Positions 10,104 to 18,760 of a stretch of DNA of 64,000 bases are shown piece by piece (the first letter of the stretch is position 1; each line of letters begins with the position of its first letter). The stretch is from Domibacillus aminovorans. GTDB taxonomy: Bacteria > Bacillota > Bacilli > Bacillales > Domibacillaceae. A program made the position numbers and the translations under genes. Below the pieces are notes generated by a model. It was given only the letters and a program-made list of their open reading frames with translations. It was not told where the DNA came from and searched no databases. Where the stretch lies: the NCBI RefSeq assembly GCF_001643235.1, contig NZ_LQWY01000007.1:62001-126000 (forward strand), given 5' to 3'.

Positions 10104-11141
10104 TTACGGATACATTGGGAAGCCTTTGAGTCCCGATGTTTCGTCAAAATTAAACATCAAATTCGCATTTTGAATGGCCTGACCAGCCGCACCTTTAACG
10201 AGGTTGTCGATGACCGAGACGATCACTAAACGATTGGTACGTGTGTCGACGTCAACAGAAATGTCACAGAAGTTCGAGCCAGCAACTTCTTTAATACCAG
10301 GGAATTGCTTTGAAGGACGAACGCGCACGAATGGATCATTTTTGTATGTTTCAACGTATAGTGCGTACACTTCTTCGGTTGTCATAACACTTGTGAGCGG
10401 GGCATACGTCGTTGCCATAATCCCACGAGATACTGGAAGTAGATGAGTCGAGAATGTAATTGGTGCTGTGTCTTTATTCCACCACGTTAATTGCTGTTCG
10501 ATCTCCGGAATGTGCTGGTGCTCGTTCACTTTATAAATGCGGAAGTTGTCGTTCATTTCTGCGAAGTGAACGAGTGGTGATAGTCCACGTCCAGCACCGG
10601 ATACACCTGACTTTGCATCAATAATAATATTTTTCATATCGATCAAATTATTTTTCACTACGGGTGCAAGTCCTAACAGTGCCGCTGTTGGAAAGCATCC
10701 CGGGTTTGAGAGTACTTTCGCTGTTTTCACATTTTCACGGTTCCATTCTGTCAATCCGTATACTGCATCTGCAATAAATGCTTTGTCAGCAGGCTCTTTT
10801 TTGTACCACTTTTTATAATCATTTGTTTCTTTCAGGCGAAGATCACCGGATAAATCAACGACTTTTGCATGACCGCCGGCAAGTTGAGGTGCAAGTCCGG
10901 AAGCAACGCCTGATGGAACCGCTAAAAAGACAACATCCGACGTTTCTTTAATGGTGTCTGGATCAATCTTTGTCAGTGGAAGCGAGCAAACTTCTGCTAA
11001 GTGTGGATAATCTTCTGTTACGGAAACATTTTCTTTGCTCGATGAATAAATTGCATGTAATTCAAAATCAGGATGATTGGATAAAAGACGTATAAGTTCA
11101 ATGCCACCATAGCCGGAAGCGCCGATAACTGATGCTTTCAT
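10104..11141 (-). CDS. argC: N-acetyl-gamma-glutamyl-phosphate reductase
   Basis: NADP-dependent reductase of the arginine pathway, 345 residues. The Rossmann loop GASGYGGIELIRLL is at the N-terminus and the catalytic cysteine lies in SNPGCFPTAALLGLAP. First gene of argC-argB-argD, 16 bases upstream of argB. A promoter (11202-11230) and a near-perfect ARG box (11163-11180) lie just upstream, so repression by an ArgR/AhrC-type regulator with arginine is likely. Confidence 0.96.
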   Translation of the reverse strand: MKASVIGASGYGGIELIRLLSNHPDFELHAIYSSSKENVSVTEDYPHLAEVCSLPLTKIDPDTIKETSDVVFLAVPSGVASGLAPQLAGGHAKVVDLSGDLRLKETNDYKKWYKKEPADKAFIADAVYGLTEWNRENVKTAKVLSNPGCFPTAALLGLAPVVKNNLIDMKNIIIDAKSGVSGAGRGLSPLVHFAEMNDNFRIYKVNEHQHIPEIEQQLTWWNKDTAPITFSTHLLPVSRGIMATTYAPLTSVMTTEEVYALYVETYKNDPFVRVRPSKQFPGIKEVAGSNFCDISVDVDTRTNRLVIVSVIDNLVKGAAGQAIQNANLMFNFDETSGLKGFPMYP

Positions 11142-11162
11142 ATGAAAACTCCTTTGAATTTT

Positions 11163-11180
11163 TATTTATAATTATTCATA
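11163..11180 (-). promoter_or_regulatory. Candidate ARG box (ArgR/AhrC operator) upstream of argC
   Basis: On the minus strand the sequence TATGAATAATTATAAATA matches the ARG-box consensus TNTGNATWWWWATNCANA at all defined positions except one (A where C is expected). It lies between the predicted transcription start and the argC start codon, a position suited to repression. Confidence 0.7.
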
Positions 11181-11201
11181 AATATTAATATCTATTCTTC
11201 T

Positions 11202-11230
11202 ATTATAAAATTGCTGTCTCTTTAAATCAA
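11202..11230 (-). promoter_or_regulatory. SigA-type promoter of argCBD
   Basis: On the minus strand TTGATT (11225-11230) and TATAAT (11202-11207) are separated by 17 bases. The ARG box lies just downstream. Confidence 0.7.
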
Positions 11231-11307
11231 CCGATTTTGTCAAATGAGTGGTTTTTGTGCATAATGGAGTCAGAGAATGGCTAGAAAATCAGCAACGGAG
11301 GGGAAAA

Positions 11308-11871
11308 ATGGATTTAAATAACTGGTTTGAGAAAGGGTTAACGCCCGAACAATATATAGAACAAATGTCGAAGAATCAGGAAAATTTGCTTCACGTATTG
11401 AAAAAATTTCATCTGTCCGGTGATGAAGCCTCGCTTATGAATAAACTGAGAGAAGCAAATTGGCGTGCCATTGTCATTACCGAAGATTGGTGTGGCGATG
11501 CGATGATGAATGTGCCGATTTTGCTGACACTCGCAAAAGCTGCTGATATGGATGTTCGGCTGCTTCATCGTGATGAGAATTTGGAATTGATCGATCAATA
11601 TTTAACGAACGGTACGTCTCGTTCTATTCCTATCATCATTTTCATCAATGAAGAAGGTGAAGAGCAGGCTGTATGGGGTCCACGTGCGCCAGCTGTGCAG
11701 GAGATGGTAACGAATTATCGATCGTCTTTGCCGCCGCGCGAACACGCCGACTTTGACGAAAAAAGCAGTGAAATGATAAGCAAGCTGACAGAAGCGTACC
11801 GGATAGATGAGACGCTTTGGCAGGAAGTGTATAGTAGTTTGAAGACGACGATTACGGAACGATTATATTAA
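11308..11871 (+). CDS. Thioredoxin-family protein (Thioredoxin_9-like)
   Basis: A 187-residue cytoplasmic protein without signal peptide. The central part has a thioredoxin-like fold pattern: IVITEDWCGDAMMNVPILLTL, a single-cysteine WCGD motif in place of the WCGPC of thioredoxin, and the cis-proline region SRSIPIIIFINEEGEE. This is characteristic of the Thioredoxin_9 family in Bacillaceae, whose function is not established. The ATG at 11308 follows GGAGGGG and is preferred to longer in-frame starts. With one cysteine it cannot make the usual intramolecular disulfide, so a monothiol or non-redox role is possible. dgkB follows after 22 bases. Confidence 0.7.
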   Translation: MDLNNWFEKGLTPEQYIEQMSKNQENLLHVLKKFHLSGDEASLMNKLREANWRAIVITEDWCGDAMMNVPILLTLAKAADMDVRLLHRDENLELIDQYLTNGTSRSIPIIIFINEEGEEQAVWGPRAPAVQEMVTNYRSSLPPREHADFDEKSSEMISKLTEAYRIDETLWQEVYSSLKTTITERLY

Positions 11872-11893
11872 TAGAAGAAAGACTGGGATAAAG

Positions 11894-12811
11894 ATGACAA
11901 AAAAAGCACGAATTATTTACAATCCAACTTCTGGCCGTGAGGTGTTCCGCAAGCATTTGCCGGAAACACTTGAAAAGTTAGAGCGTGCAGGTTATGAAAC
12001 ATCTGCTCATGCGACAACGAGTGAAGGCGATGCGACAAAAGCGGCGCGTCTCGCGGCTGAACGAGGTTTTGATACGGTCATTGCGGCCGGCGGTGACGGT
12101 ACACTAAATGAAGTTGTGAACGGGCTTGCTGGACACGACTATCGTCCAAAATTCGGTGTTCTTCCGATGGGAACGACAAATGATTTCGCGCGTGCATTGC
12201 ATATTCCGCGTGATATTCAAGGCGCAGTGGATGTTATTACAGCGGCTGAAACCATTCCTGTTGATATCGGTCGGATGAATGATCGGTTTTTTATTAATAT
12301 CGCCGGCGGTGGCCGCTTGACAGAACTGACATATGAAGTACCAAGCAAGTTAAAAACAATGCTTGGGCAGCTGGCGTATTATTTAAAAGGGATTGAAATG
12401 CTCCCATCTATTAAACCGACCGATGTGACGATCGAATATGACGGACAAGTGTTTGAAGGGGAATCTCTTCTTTTTTTAATCGGTTTAACAAACTCAGTCG
12501 GCGGCTTTGAAAAGTTGGCACCAGATTCGTCTGTCAATGATGGGCTGTTCACATTGCTCATTTTGAAAAAAACGAATCTGGCCGAGTTTATTCGTATAGT
12601 CAGCCTTGCGCTGCGGGGGGAACATTTAAATGATCCTCACGTCATTTACACGAAAGCAAAGCATATTACCGTTCATTCAAGTGATAAGATGCTTGTGAAT
12701 TTGGACGGTGAACTTGGTGGAGAAATTCCAGCGGAGTTTGAAAATTTATATCGCCATCTCGATGTATTCGCACCTGTAGAAAAATTGAGGCCACAGGATC
12801 GGATTTATTAA
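11894..12811 (+). CDS. dgkB: Diacylglycerol kinase (lipid kinase)
   Basis: Soluble DAGK_cat-family lipid kinase, 305 residues, very close to B. subtilis DgkB (YerQ). The nucleotide-binding motif AAGGDGTLNEVVNG is at about residues 64-77, and GVLPMGTTNDFARAL and the C-terminal LDGELGGEIPAEF are typical. It phosphorylates diacylglycerol left by lipoteichoic acid synthesis to phosphatidate, returning it to phospholipid synthesis. In B. subtilis the order gatCAB-dgkB-rlmCD is compact; here additional genes separate these landmarks. Confidence 0.92.
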   Translation: MTKKARIIYNPTSGREVFRKHLPETLEKLERAGYETSAHATTSEGDATKAARLAAERGFDTVIAAGGDGTLNEVVNGLAGHDYRPKFGVLPMGTTNDFARALHIPRDIQGAVDVITAAETIPVDIGRMNDRFFINIAGGGRLTELTYEVPSKLKTMLGQLAYYLKGIEMLPSIKPTDVTIEYDGQVFEGESLLFLIGLTNSVGGFEKLAPDSSVNDGLFTLLILKKTNLAEFIRIVSLALRGEHLNDPHVIYTKAKHITVHSSDKMLVNLDGELGGEIPAEFENLYRHLDVFAPVEKLRPQDRIY

Positions 12812-12816
12812 TCATT

Positions 12817-12864
12817 AACTGTTTCGAAAATCAGTCTCTCTGATTTTTGAAACAGTTTTTTTAT
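12817..12864 (+). terminator. Rho-independent terminator after dgkB
   Basis: The 18-base arms AACTGTTTCGAAAATCAG / CTGATTTTTGAAACAGTT pair almost perfectly and are followed by TTTTT. Confidence 0.92.
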
Positions 12865-12912
12865 TTATTAAAAAACTTTTGTTTCCTGAAATGTATGGTA
12901 TGATAAATTTAG

Positions 12913-12924
12913 TTACCTAGGTAA
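12913..12924. promoter_or_regulatory. Palindromic operator upstream of the marR-MFS operon
   Basis: TTACCTAGGTAA is a perfect 12-bp palindrome placed 18 bases before the marR start and just after a TATGAT -10-like element (12899-12904). The position and symmetry suit autorepression by the MarR-family protein. Confidence 0.65.
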
Positions 12925-12942
12925 TTAATTTAGGGGGGAATT

Positions 12943-13386
12943 ATGAATACACATCAATTATTTCATACGATTCACCAGTTATCGCGTGAATTGGCGAAGC
13001 AGGCGAATCATACACTACAGCCGTTCGGTCTTTATACGGCGCAGTGGTCCGTACTGTTCGTATTAAAGGAAAAAGGAAAAATGACTCAAAAAGAGCTGTG
13101 TGATTATCTTGCCGTAGAGGCTCCGCCAATGACAAGAACGATCCAGCGCTTAATGAAACAAGGATATGTGAAGCAGGTGACGGGGGAAGACCGCCGCGCC
13201 AAAATTATTGAGATGACGGAACAGTCAAAAGCTGCATATCCGGAGTGGGAAGCGGCCGTTCTTCAAATGAATGATCGTCTGCTTATAGGAGTATCCGATG
13301 AACAGCGAGAGTATATGCAGCAATTATTGTCATCTTATTTAATGAATGTGAAAGAGAACTCACAGAAGGGGACGCTACATGAATAA
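12943..13386 (+). CDS. MarR-family transcriptional regulator
   Basis: A 147-residue winged-helix protein. The DNA-binding core is visible as MTQKELCDYLAVEAPPMTRTIQRLMKQGYVKQ followed by the wing GEDRRAKIIEMTEQ (written here in two parts of the same domain). The ATG follows a GGGGGG run. It overlaps the following MFS gene by 8 bases, so the pair is one operon, and the palindrome TTACCTAGGTAA in front is the likely operator. It probably represses the efflux gene until a ligand is bound; the ligand is unknown. Confidence 0.9.
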   Translation: MNTHQLFHTIHQLSRELAKQANHTLQPFGLYTAQWSVLFVLKEKGKMTQKELCDYLAVEAPPMTRTIQRLMKQGYVKQVTGEDRRAKIIEMTEQSKAAYPEWEAAVLQMNDRLLIGVSDEQREYMQQLLSSYLMNVKENSQKGTLHE

Positions 13387-14578
13387 AGCAAAATTATGGA
13401 CAAAAGATTTTATAAGTGTATCGGCAGGGAATTTTTTCTTGTTTATGACGTTTTACTTTTTACTCGTGACGCTCCCTGTCTACATTTTGCAAGGGCAAGG
13501 CGGAACAGAAGCACAGGCCGGCCTTGTCACAACTGTTTTTTTAATAGCGGCGATTTTGATCCGTCCTTTTGCCGGTCAATGGATTGGAATGTTCGGACGA
13601 AAAAAAGTGTTCGTCACGTCGCTGTTTCTTTATCTTGTTACGATGATTTTGTATTTAGTTGCGACAAACTTTAATGTGCTGCTTGCCCTGCGTTTTTTTC
13701 AGGGAATTAGTTTCGGGATGGCGACAACAGCGGCAGGTGCGATCGTCGCGAATATTATACCCGATTCACGGCGCGGAGAAGGAATGGGCTATTTTGTCTT
13801 ATCGAACAATCTGGCGATGGCGATCGGGCCGTTTGCCGGTTTGACGCTATTTAACGGTTGGGGCATGACCGCCGCCTATATCGCCTGCATCGTTATTTCT
13901 GTTATAGCACTAATCATCGGGTTAAGTTTGGCGGCAGATCATTCAGGTTCTGCCCGTTTAGGTTCCATGTTTCGTTTAAAATTGCATCCGGAACATTTAT
14001 TTGAAAAGTCGGCGCTGCCGATTGCTTTGACAGGCGCTTTTTTCTCAGTGGGATATGCGTCCATATTATCGTTCGTACCAGTATATGCAGGGGAGCTGAA
14101 TATCGGCGGAATTGCTAGTTATTTCTTTATCGTGTACGCGGTGCTGCTTGTGCTTTCTCGTCCATTCACAGGACGCTGGTTTGACCAGTATGGTGAGAAT
14201 ATCATCGTTATCCCATCGATTGTCTTATTTGCGGCCGGTCTCATCGTGCTCAGTCTGGCGAATGGAGCTGTTCTTTATTTCGTAGCAGCCGGTATGATTG
14301 GCATCGGCTGGGGAACCTTGTTTCCGAGCTTTCAAACGATTGCGATTGCTAGGGCACGGCCTGAACGAAAAGCAACGGCGACCGCCACTTTTCTCTCTTT
14401 TTATGATTTCGGCATTGGCGTGGGGGCAGTCGTGATCGCCGCCGCTGTAGCTGGTATGGGGTTTAAAGCGATGTATGCATCACTCGCTGTGTATGTACTT
14501 ATCGGCATACTCGTTTATATGACAGCGGCGAAAACAAAGAAGGAAAAAACATCGGTTCCCGAATTAAATGAACAGTAA
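13379..14578 (+). CDS. MFS transporter (drug efflux type)
   Basis: A 399-residue protein with about 12 hydrophobic spans. The MFS loop 2-3 signature is visible as GQWIGMFGRKKVFV, and a second-half repeat as GRWFDQYGENIIV. It probably exports a toxic compound using the proton gradient under control of the overlapping MarR gene. The substrate cannot be inferred. A terminator follows directly. Confidence 0.88.
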   Translation: MNKAKLWTKDFISVSAGNFFLFMTFYFLLVTLPVYILQGQGGTEAQAGLVTTVFLIAAILIRPFAGQWIGMFGRKKVFVTSLFLYLVTMILYLVATNFNVLLALRFFQGISFGMATTAAGAIVANIIPDSRRGEGMGYFVLSNNLAMAIGPFAGLTLFNGWGMTAAYIACIVISVIALIIGLSLAADHSGSARLGSMFRLKLHPEHLFEKSALPIALTGAFFSVGYASILSFVPVYAGELNIGGIASYFFIVYAVLLVLSRPFTGRWFDQYGENIIVIPSIVLFAAGLIVLSLANGAVLYFVAAGMIGIGWGTLFPSFQTIAIARARPERKATATATFLSFYDFGIGVGAVVIAAAVAGMGFKAMYASLAVYVLIGILVYMTAAKTKKEKTSVPELNEQ

Positions 14579-14623
14579 AAAATCTCAAAAACCAGTGCAT
14601 ACTGGTTTTTGAGATTTTTTGTT
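14577..14623 (+). terminator. Rho-independent terminator after the MFS gene
   Basis: Arms AATCTCAAAAACCAGT / ACTGGTTTTTGAGATT with loop GCAT, followed by TTTT and GTTT. A-rich flank on the left may allow use on both strands. Confidence 0.92.
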
Positions 14624-14705
14624 TATCTTGAAAGGCGCTAAAAATTTAAAAAAGGGTGCTGGTTTGCTACACTTATGAAAAATAAAGTTGGAAGAAGGCG
14701 TACGT

Positions 14706-16436
14706 ATGAGTCGTGTTTTATCATTATTAAAACCGTATCGACTGTCGATGGCGGCAGCGTGGGGGCTCATGCTTTTAGAGCTGGCAGTTGAGCTAGTGAT
14801 GCCGATTTTAATAGCGAAAATGATTGATGACGGGATCATTGCCGGCAATCTTAATATGGTAATCCGGTGGGGTGTGATCATGATCGGGCTGTCCCTCTTC
14901 TCGTTTGCAGCAGGTATAACGAATTCATTTATTGCTGCCCGCATCGGTCAAAACTACGGATTTGATATCCGGAAAAAACTTTTTGAAAAAGTGCAATCTT
15001 TTTCATTTGCTCAATACGGTCATTTTGACACGTCCACGCTCATTACTCGAATGACCAATGATGTAACACAGCTGCAAAATGCTGTCTTTATGAGCTTACG
15101 TATTATGCTACGTGCACCGCTCATGATTGTTTTTGGCACAGCCATGGCGCTATACGTTCATTTTGGATTGTCACTTGTGTTGGTGATTGTAGTACCAGTG
15201 ATGCTCGTTTTCATGATGTTTATGATGAGACGGGGTGCCAGCATGTTCGAACGCGTTCAAAAAAGATTAGATAAAGTGAACAGTGTCATGCGTGAAAACT
15301 TAACTGGTATTCGTTTAATTAAGGCATTCGTCCGAAGCGATCATGAAAAGTCGCGCTTTCAGAAATCGAGTAAGGCACTCATGGATGAAACGATTCGTGT
15401 GATCCGTACGTTTGAAAGCATCGTGCCGCTTTTGCTGCTCGTCATGAACGGTGCTCTCCTCCTCATTTTATGGTTGGGCTTTGTCGAAATGCAAAATGGG
15501 ACAGTGACAACTGGTGAAATTGTTGCCATCATTAACTATGCGGCACGAATTATCATTTCACTGTCGATTTTCACATTTATTACAATTGCATTTGCACGCG
15601 GGAAAGCCTCAGCAGGTCGGATTGATGAAGTGCTGAACGTCGAACAGGAAAAGCTGAATTGGGTGACGGAAACGTATCCGAAAGACGGCGATCTTACACT
15701 GGAGAATGTGTTCTTTACCTATCCAGGTGGAACTGCACCCGTTTTAAAAGATTTATCGATGACGGTGAAGCGGGGAGAAATGGCGGCGATTTTAGGTGGA
15801 ACAGGATCGGGGAAATCGGCGTTACTATCCCTTATTCCACGTTTATATGAACCGGATTCAGGGATCATCTCGATCGGCGGGCGTGATATTAGCCAAATGA
15901 AAATGGATTCGCTTCGCCGGGAAATTGGTTTTGTTCCACAGGAGTCGCATCTGTTTACCGGTTCAATTTTTGATAACATTCGTTGGGGGAAAAAAAACGC
16001 AACGGAAAAAGAAATCGTTGAGGCAGCACGTAAAGCGCAAATCCATGAAACAGTAGCGGCATTGCCAGATGGCTATCATACGATGATCGGTCAAAAAGGT
16101 GTTACGTTATCTGGCGGGCAAAAGCAGCGTTTATCGATTGCCCGTGCACTCATTCGAAAGCCGGATATTTTACTGTTAGACGATAGTACAAGTGCTCTTG
16201 ATGTAAAAACAGAAGTAGCGTTAATTGATGCGATTACGGAAGAAAAATGTACGATTATAATTGTTACACAAAAAATATCAACGGCAGAGCAGGCGGACCG
16301 TATTTTTATGATTGAAGATGGACAAGTGGCTATGTCGGGCACGCACAAAGAGCTATCTAGTCAAAATGGATTGTATAAACGCCTCATGGAGTCGCAAGGC
16401 AGAAAGGAAAACATACATGAACAGACACGGGGCTAA
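14706..16436 (+). CDS. yfiB: Heterodimeric ABC exporter subunit with degenerate ATP site (YfiB-like)
   Basis: A 576-residue half transporter: six membrane spans (residues about 15-300) followed by an ATPase domain. Walker A is GGTGSGKSA and the signature LSGGQKQR is intact. Walker B ends LLLDDSTSALD, with Asp replacing the catalytic Glu, and the H-loop position carries Gln (IVTQKIST). This is the pattern of the degenerate half of asymmetric ABC exporters such as TM287/288 and BmrCD. The ATG at 14706 is preferred to a TTG at 14688. It overlaps the partner gene by 20 bases; the pair corresponds to B. subtilis YfiB/YfiC, multidrug-type exporters. Confidence 0.88.
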   Translation: MSRVLSLLKPYRLSMAAAWGLMLLELAVELVMPILIAKMIDDGIIAGNLNMVIRWGVIMIGLSLFSFAAGITNSFIAARIGQNYGFDIRKKLFEKVQSFSFAQYGHFDTSTLITRMTNDVTQLQNAVFMSLRIMLRAPLMIVFGTAMALYVHFGLSLVLVIVVPVMLVFMMFMMRRGASMFERVQKRLDKVNSVMRENLTGIRLIKAFVRSDHEKSRFQKSSKALMDETIRVIRTFESIVPLLLLVMNGALLLILWLGFVEMQNGTVTTGEIVAIINYAARIIISLSIFTFITIAFARGKASAGRIDEVLNVEQEKLNWVTETYPKDGDLTLENVFFTYPGGTAPVLKDLSMTVKRGEMAAILGGTGSGKSALLSLIPRLYEPDSGIISIGGRDISQMKMDSLRREIGFVPQESHLFTGSIFDNIRWGKKNATEKEIVEAARKAQIHETVAALPDGYHTMIGQKGVTLSGGQKQRLSIARALIRKPDILLLDDSTSALDVKTEVALIDAITEEKCTIIIVTQKISTAEQADRIFMIEDGQVAMSGTHKELSSQNGLYKRLMESQGRKENIHEQTRG

Positions 16437-18147
16437 TCCACAACCGAAGCCAAAAATTCAAAATATGTCCGGCACATTGAAACGTATCACTGGTTATTTA
16501 TTAAAGAGAAAAGGAAAGCTCATCTTAACGATTGTTACGGTGGCGCTCAGTTCTGTTTTAGCACTAGCAGGTCCATTTTTAATCGGCGTTGCCATTGATA
16601 ATTATATAGCGTCAGGAGATGAAGATGGTCTCTTATGGCTTCTTGGGGGACTTGCGCTCGTCTATGTGAGCTATTCGGGGGTCCTATTTTTGCAAAACTA
16701 CTGGATGGCCGATATTGCGCAAAAAACGGTGTATGAACTGCGTGATGATTTATTTCAGCATTTTCACAAGTTACCGATCGCCTTTTTTGACAAACGCCGT
16801 CACGGTGAATTAATGAGCCGCGTGACGAATGATATCGAAAATATAAGCAGCACGCTTAACAGTTCGATCATTCAAATTGCATCGGGCATTTTGACGCTTG
16901 CTGGTTCCATTGTCGTGATGCTGTATTTAAGCCCGATTTTGACTGTCGTCACATTGCTGATTATTCCGCTCATGTTTGGCGGGATGAAGTGGATAACAAA
17001 ACGGACGGGCCCGAAATTTAAAGAACAGCAGCGGCATCTCGGTGATTTGAATGGCTTTATTGAAGAAGCGATTTCAAGTCGTCATATTGTAAAAATGTTT
17101 TCACGTGAAGATGAAATGATCGCGGACTTTATGGAGAGAAATGAGCAGTTGAGAGAAGCTGGCTACTTAGCGCAGGCGTATTCCGGATTTATTCCAAAAT
17201 TGATGAACGTCTTAAACAATACAAGTTTCGCATTCATTGCGCTCGCCGGGGGGATTTTGGCGCTGAATGGCCAGGCATCGGTCGGAACGATTGTGATTTT
17301 CACTGAATATGCCCGCCAGTTTACGCGGCCGCTCAATGATCTTGCGAATCAATATAATACGATGTTATCGGCTGTTGCCGGAGCGGAGCGCGTGTTTGAT
17401 ATTATCGACACAGAAGAAACAGTCGATGGGAAGACAGGTACTCGCCATAACATTTTAGGCGAAGTTATATTCAAAGATGTGTCATTCTCGTATGAAAAAG
17501 GAAAAGAGACACTTTCTGGTGTCACATTCAGTGCTTCAAAGGGAGAAACAATCGCGCTTATTGGGCCGACCGGATCAGGTAAAACAACGATTATGAACTT
17601 GCTGGCAAGATTTTATGAACCGGATAGCGGTTCGATTGTATTTGACGGTGTCGATAGTCGGAACATTTCTGGTGCGAGTTTGCGTGGACAGATGGGATTT
17701 GTTTTGCAGGACACGGTGTTGTTTGAAGAAACGGTCATGGAAAATATCCGCTATGGCCGCCTTAATGCGACAGATGAAGAAGTTGTCGAAGCTGCACGGC
17801 TCGCCAATGCCCATTCATTTATTATGAAAATGCCAGATGGCTACGCAGCAAAACTGAGTCAAGAAGGTTCGGGTATTAGTCAGGGACAGAGGCAGCTGAT
17901 CGCGATTGCTCGGGCGATTTTAGCCGATCCAGTTATTTTGATTTTGGACGAAGCGACGAGCAGCATCGATACAATTACCGAGCTGCATATTCAAGAAGCG
18001 CTTGGAAGGTTAATGGAAGGACGCACAAGTTTTGTAATTGCGCATCGATTGAATACCGTTCGTCGCGCTGATCAAGTCATTCGATTGCGTGCCGGCCGAA
18101 TTGAGGCAATGGGTGCATACGAAGATGTAGTGGAACATCACGGATAA
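16417..18147 (+). CDS. yfiC: Heterodimeric ABC exporter subunit with catalytic ATP site (YfiC-like)
   Basis: Partner half transporter, also 576 residues: N-terminal tail, six spans, then an ATPase domain. Walker A is GPTGSGKTT, Walker B LILDEATSSID with the catalytic Glu, and the H-loop His is in VIAHRLNT. Its signature is degenerate, ISQGQRQ instead of LSGGQ. Together with the complementary defects in the upstream subunit, this predicts one hydrolytic and one non-hydrolytic ATP site in the heterodimer. The start at 16417 (AGAAAGG upstream) is chosen over a much longer in-frame start inside yfiB. The substrate is unknown; the family exports drugs and lipids. Confidence 0.88.
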   Translation: MNRHGANPQPKPKIQNMSGTLKRITGYLLKRKGKLILTIVTVALSSVLALAGPFLIGVAIDNYIASGDEDGLLWLLGGLALVYVSYSGVLFLQNYWMADIAQKTVYELRDDLFQHFHKLPIAFFDKRRHGELMSRVTNDIENISSTLNSSIIQIASGILTLAGSIVVMLYLSPILTVVTLLIIPLMFGGMKWITKRTGPKFKEQQRHLGDLNGFIEEAISSRHIVKMFSREDEMIADFMERNEQLREAGYLAQAYSGFIPKLMNVLNNTSFAFIALAGGILALNGQASVGTIVIFTEYARQFTRPLNDLANQYNTMLSAVAGAERVFDIIDTEETVDGKTGTRHNILGEVIFKDVSFSYEKGKETLSGVTFSASKGETIALIGPTGSGKTTIMNLLARFYEPDSGSIVFDGVDSRNISGASLRGQMGFVLQDTVLFEETVMENIRYGRLNATDEEVVEAARLANAHSFIMKMPDGYAAKLSQEGSGISQGQRQLIAIARAILADPVILILDEATSSIDTITELHIQEALGRLMEGRTSFVIAHRLNTVRRADQVIRLRAGRIEAMGAYEDVVEHHG

Positions 18148-18154
18148 GCGAAGC

Positions 18155-18205
18155 GGTCAGAAAAGTGCTCGGATGGTCAGAAGTTTAGCTGAGGGATCAG
18201 AAAAG
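18155..18205 (+). repeat. Three spaced copies of a GGTCAGAAAAG motif
   Basis: GGTCAGAAAAG (18155), GGTCAGAAG (18175) and GGATCAGAAAAG (18194) recur at about 20-base intervals between the yfiC stop and its terminator. They are short and imperfect; nothing else identifies them. Confidence 0.5.
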
Positions 18206-18221
18206 CAAAATATGTGCTTAT

Positions 18222-18258
18222 AAAAAAGGCATCGCCATCAAATAGCGGTGCCTTTTTC
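18222..18258. terminator. Rho-independent terminator shared by yfiC and the ydaG-like gene
   Basis: Stem AAAGGCATCGC / GCGGTGCCTTT with flanking A-run on the left and TTTTT on the right, so it can act in both directions. Confidence 0.88.
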
Positions 18259-18264
18259 GTTTGA

Positions 18265-18690
18265 TTAAAGATCCAGTATTTGCGGGGACTGGCCTTTTTT
18301 GTTCATTAATTGAATTTGATCCGGCTTAATTTGCAAAATAAGCAAATTTGGATCTTCTGGGCCATCAAACCAAGGCTCGAGATGTTCATTCCATACTTTT
18401 TCCTTCAAGCTTTCATCGTCAGACTCGACAACTTTTCCTTCTACTTCCACATATGTGTCGCCTATTCCTTCACCTTCATAACCAAGCAAAATATGTGTAT
18501 ACGGATTTTGTTCGATATCTTCCGTTTTGTGCATATCTTTGCTTGTCACCGTATAAAGAGTCAAATCATCATTGAAAAAGGTCATATAACGCGAGCGTGG
18601 CTTGTTATCATGAATGGTCGCCATCGTTCCGATCCGACTTTCCTGTAAAAGTGTTAAAACCTGCTTTTTCAGTTCGTTTTGATTCATCAT
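18265..18690 (-). CDS. ydaG: General stress protein 26-like, pyridoxamine 5'-phosphate oxidase family
   Basis: A 141-residue split-barrel protein of the PNPOx-like flavin-binding superfamily, very similar in size and pattern to B. subtilis YdaG (GS26). It begins with a helix followed by IGTMATIHDNKPRSRYMTFF and contains VEVEGKVVESDDESLKEKVW. Whether it binds FMN or another cofactor is not known. The ATG at 18690 is best placed after AGGAG; another ATG follows directly. A SigB-type promoter (18725-18750) lies upstream, which agrees with a general stress role. Confidence 0.82.
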   Translation of the reverse strand: MMNQNELKKQVLTLLQESRIGTMATIHDNKPRSRYMTFFNDDLTLYTVTSKDMHKTEDIEQNPYTHILLGYEGEGIGDTYVEVEGKVVESDDESLKEKVWNEHLEPWFDGPEDPNLLILQIKPDQIQLMNKKGQSPQILDL

Positions 18691-18724
18691 GTTCATCTCC
18701 TATTTGTTTCACGTCTCATATTAC

Positions 18725-18750
18725 TATTCCTTTACCGGCTTTTTTTAAAC
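18725..18750 (-). promoter_or_regulatory. SigB-type promoter of the ydaG-like gene
   Basis: On the minus strand GTTTAA (18745-18750) is separated by 14 bases from GGAATA (18725-18730). The SigB consensus is GTTTAA-N12-15-GGGTAT, so the -35 is perfect and the -10 differs at few positions. It is 35 bases upstream of the start codon. Confidence 0.65.
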
Positions 18751-18760
18751 ATCACTTATT

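Noticed and set aside
18148-18215. CRISPR-like array
   Set aside because: Only three imperfect copies of about 11 bases, spacers of about 9 bases, no cas genes.
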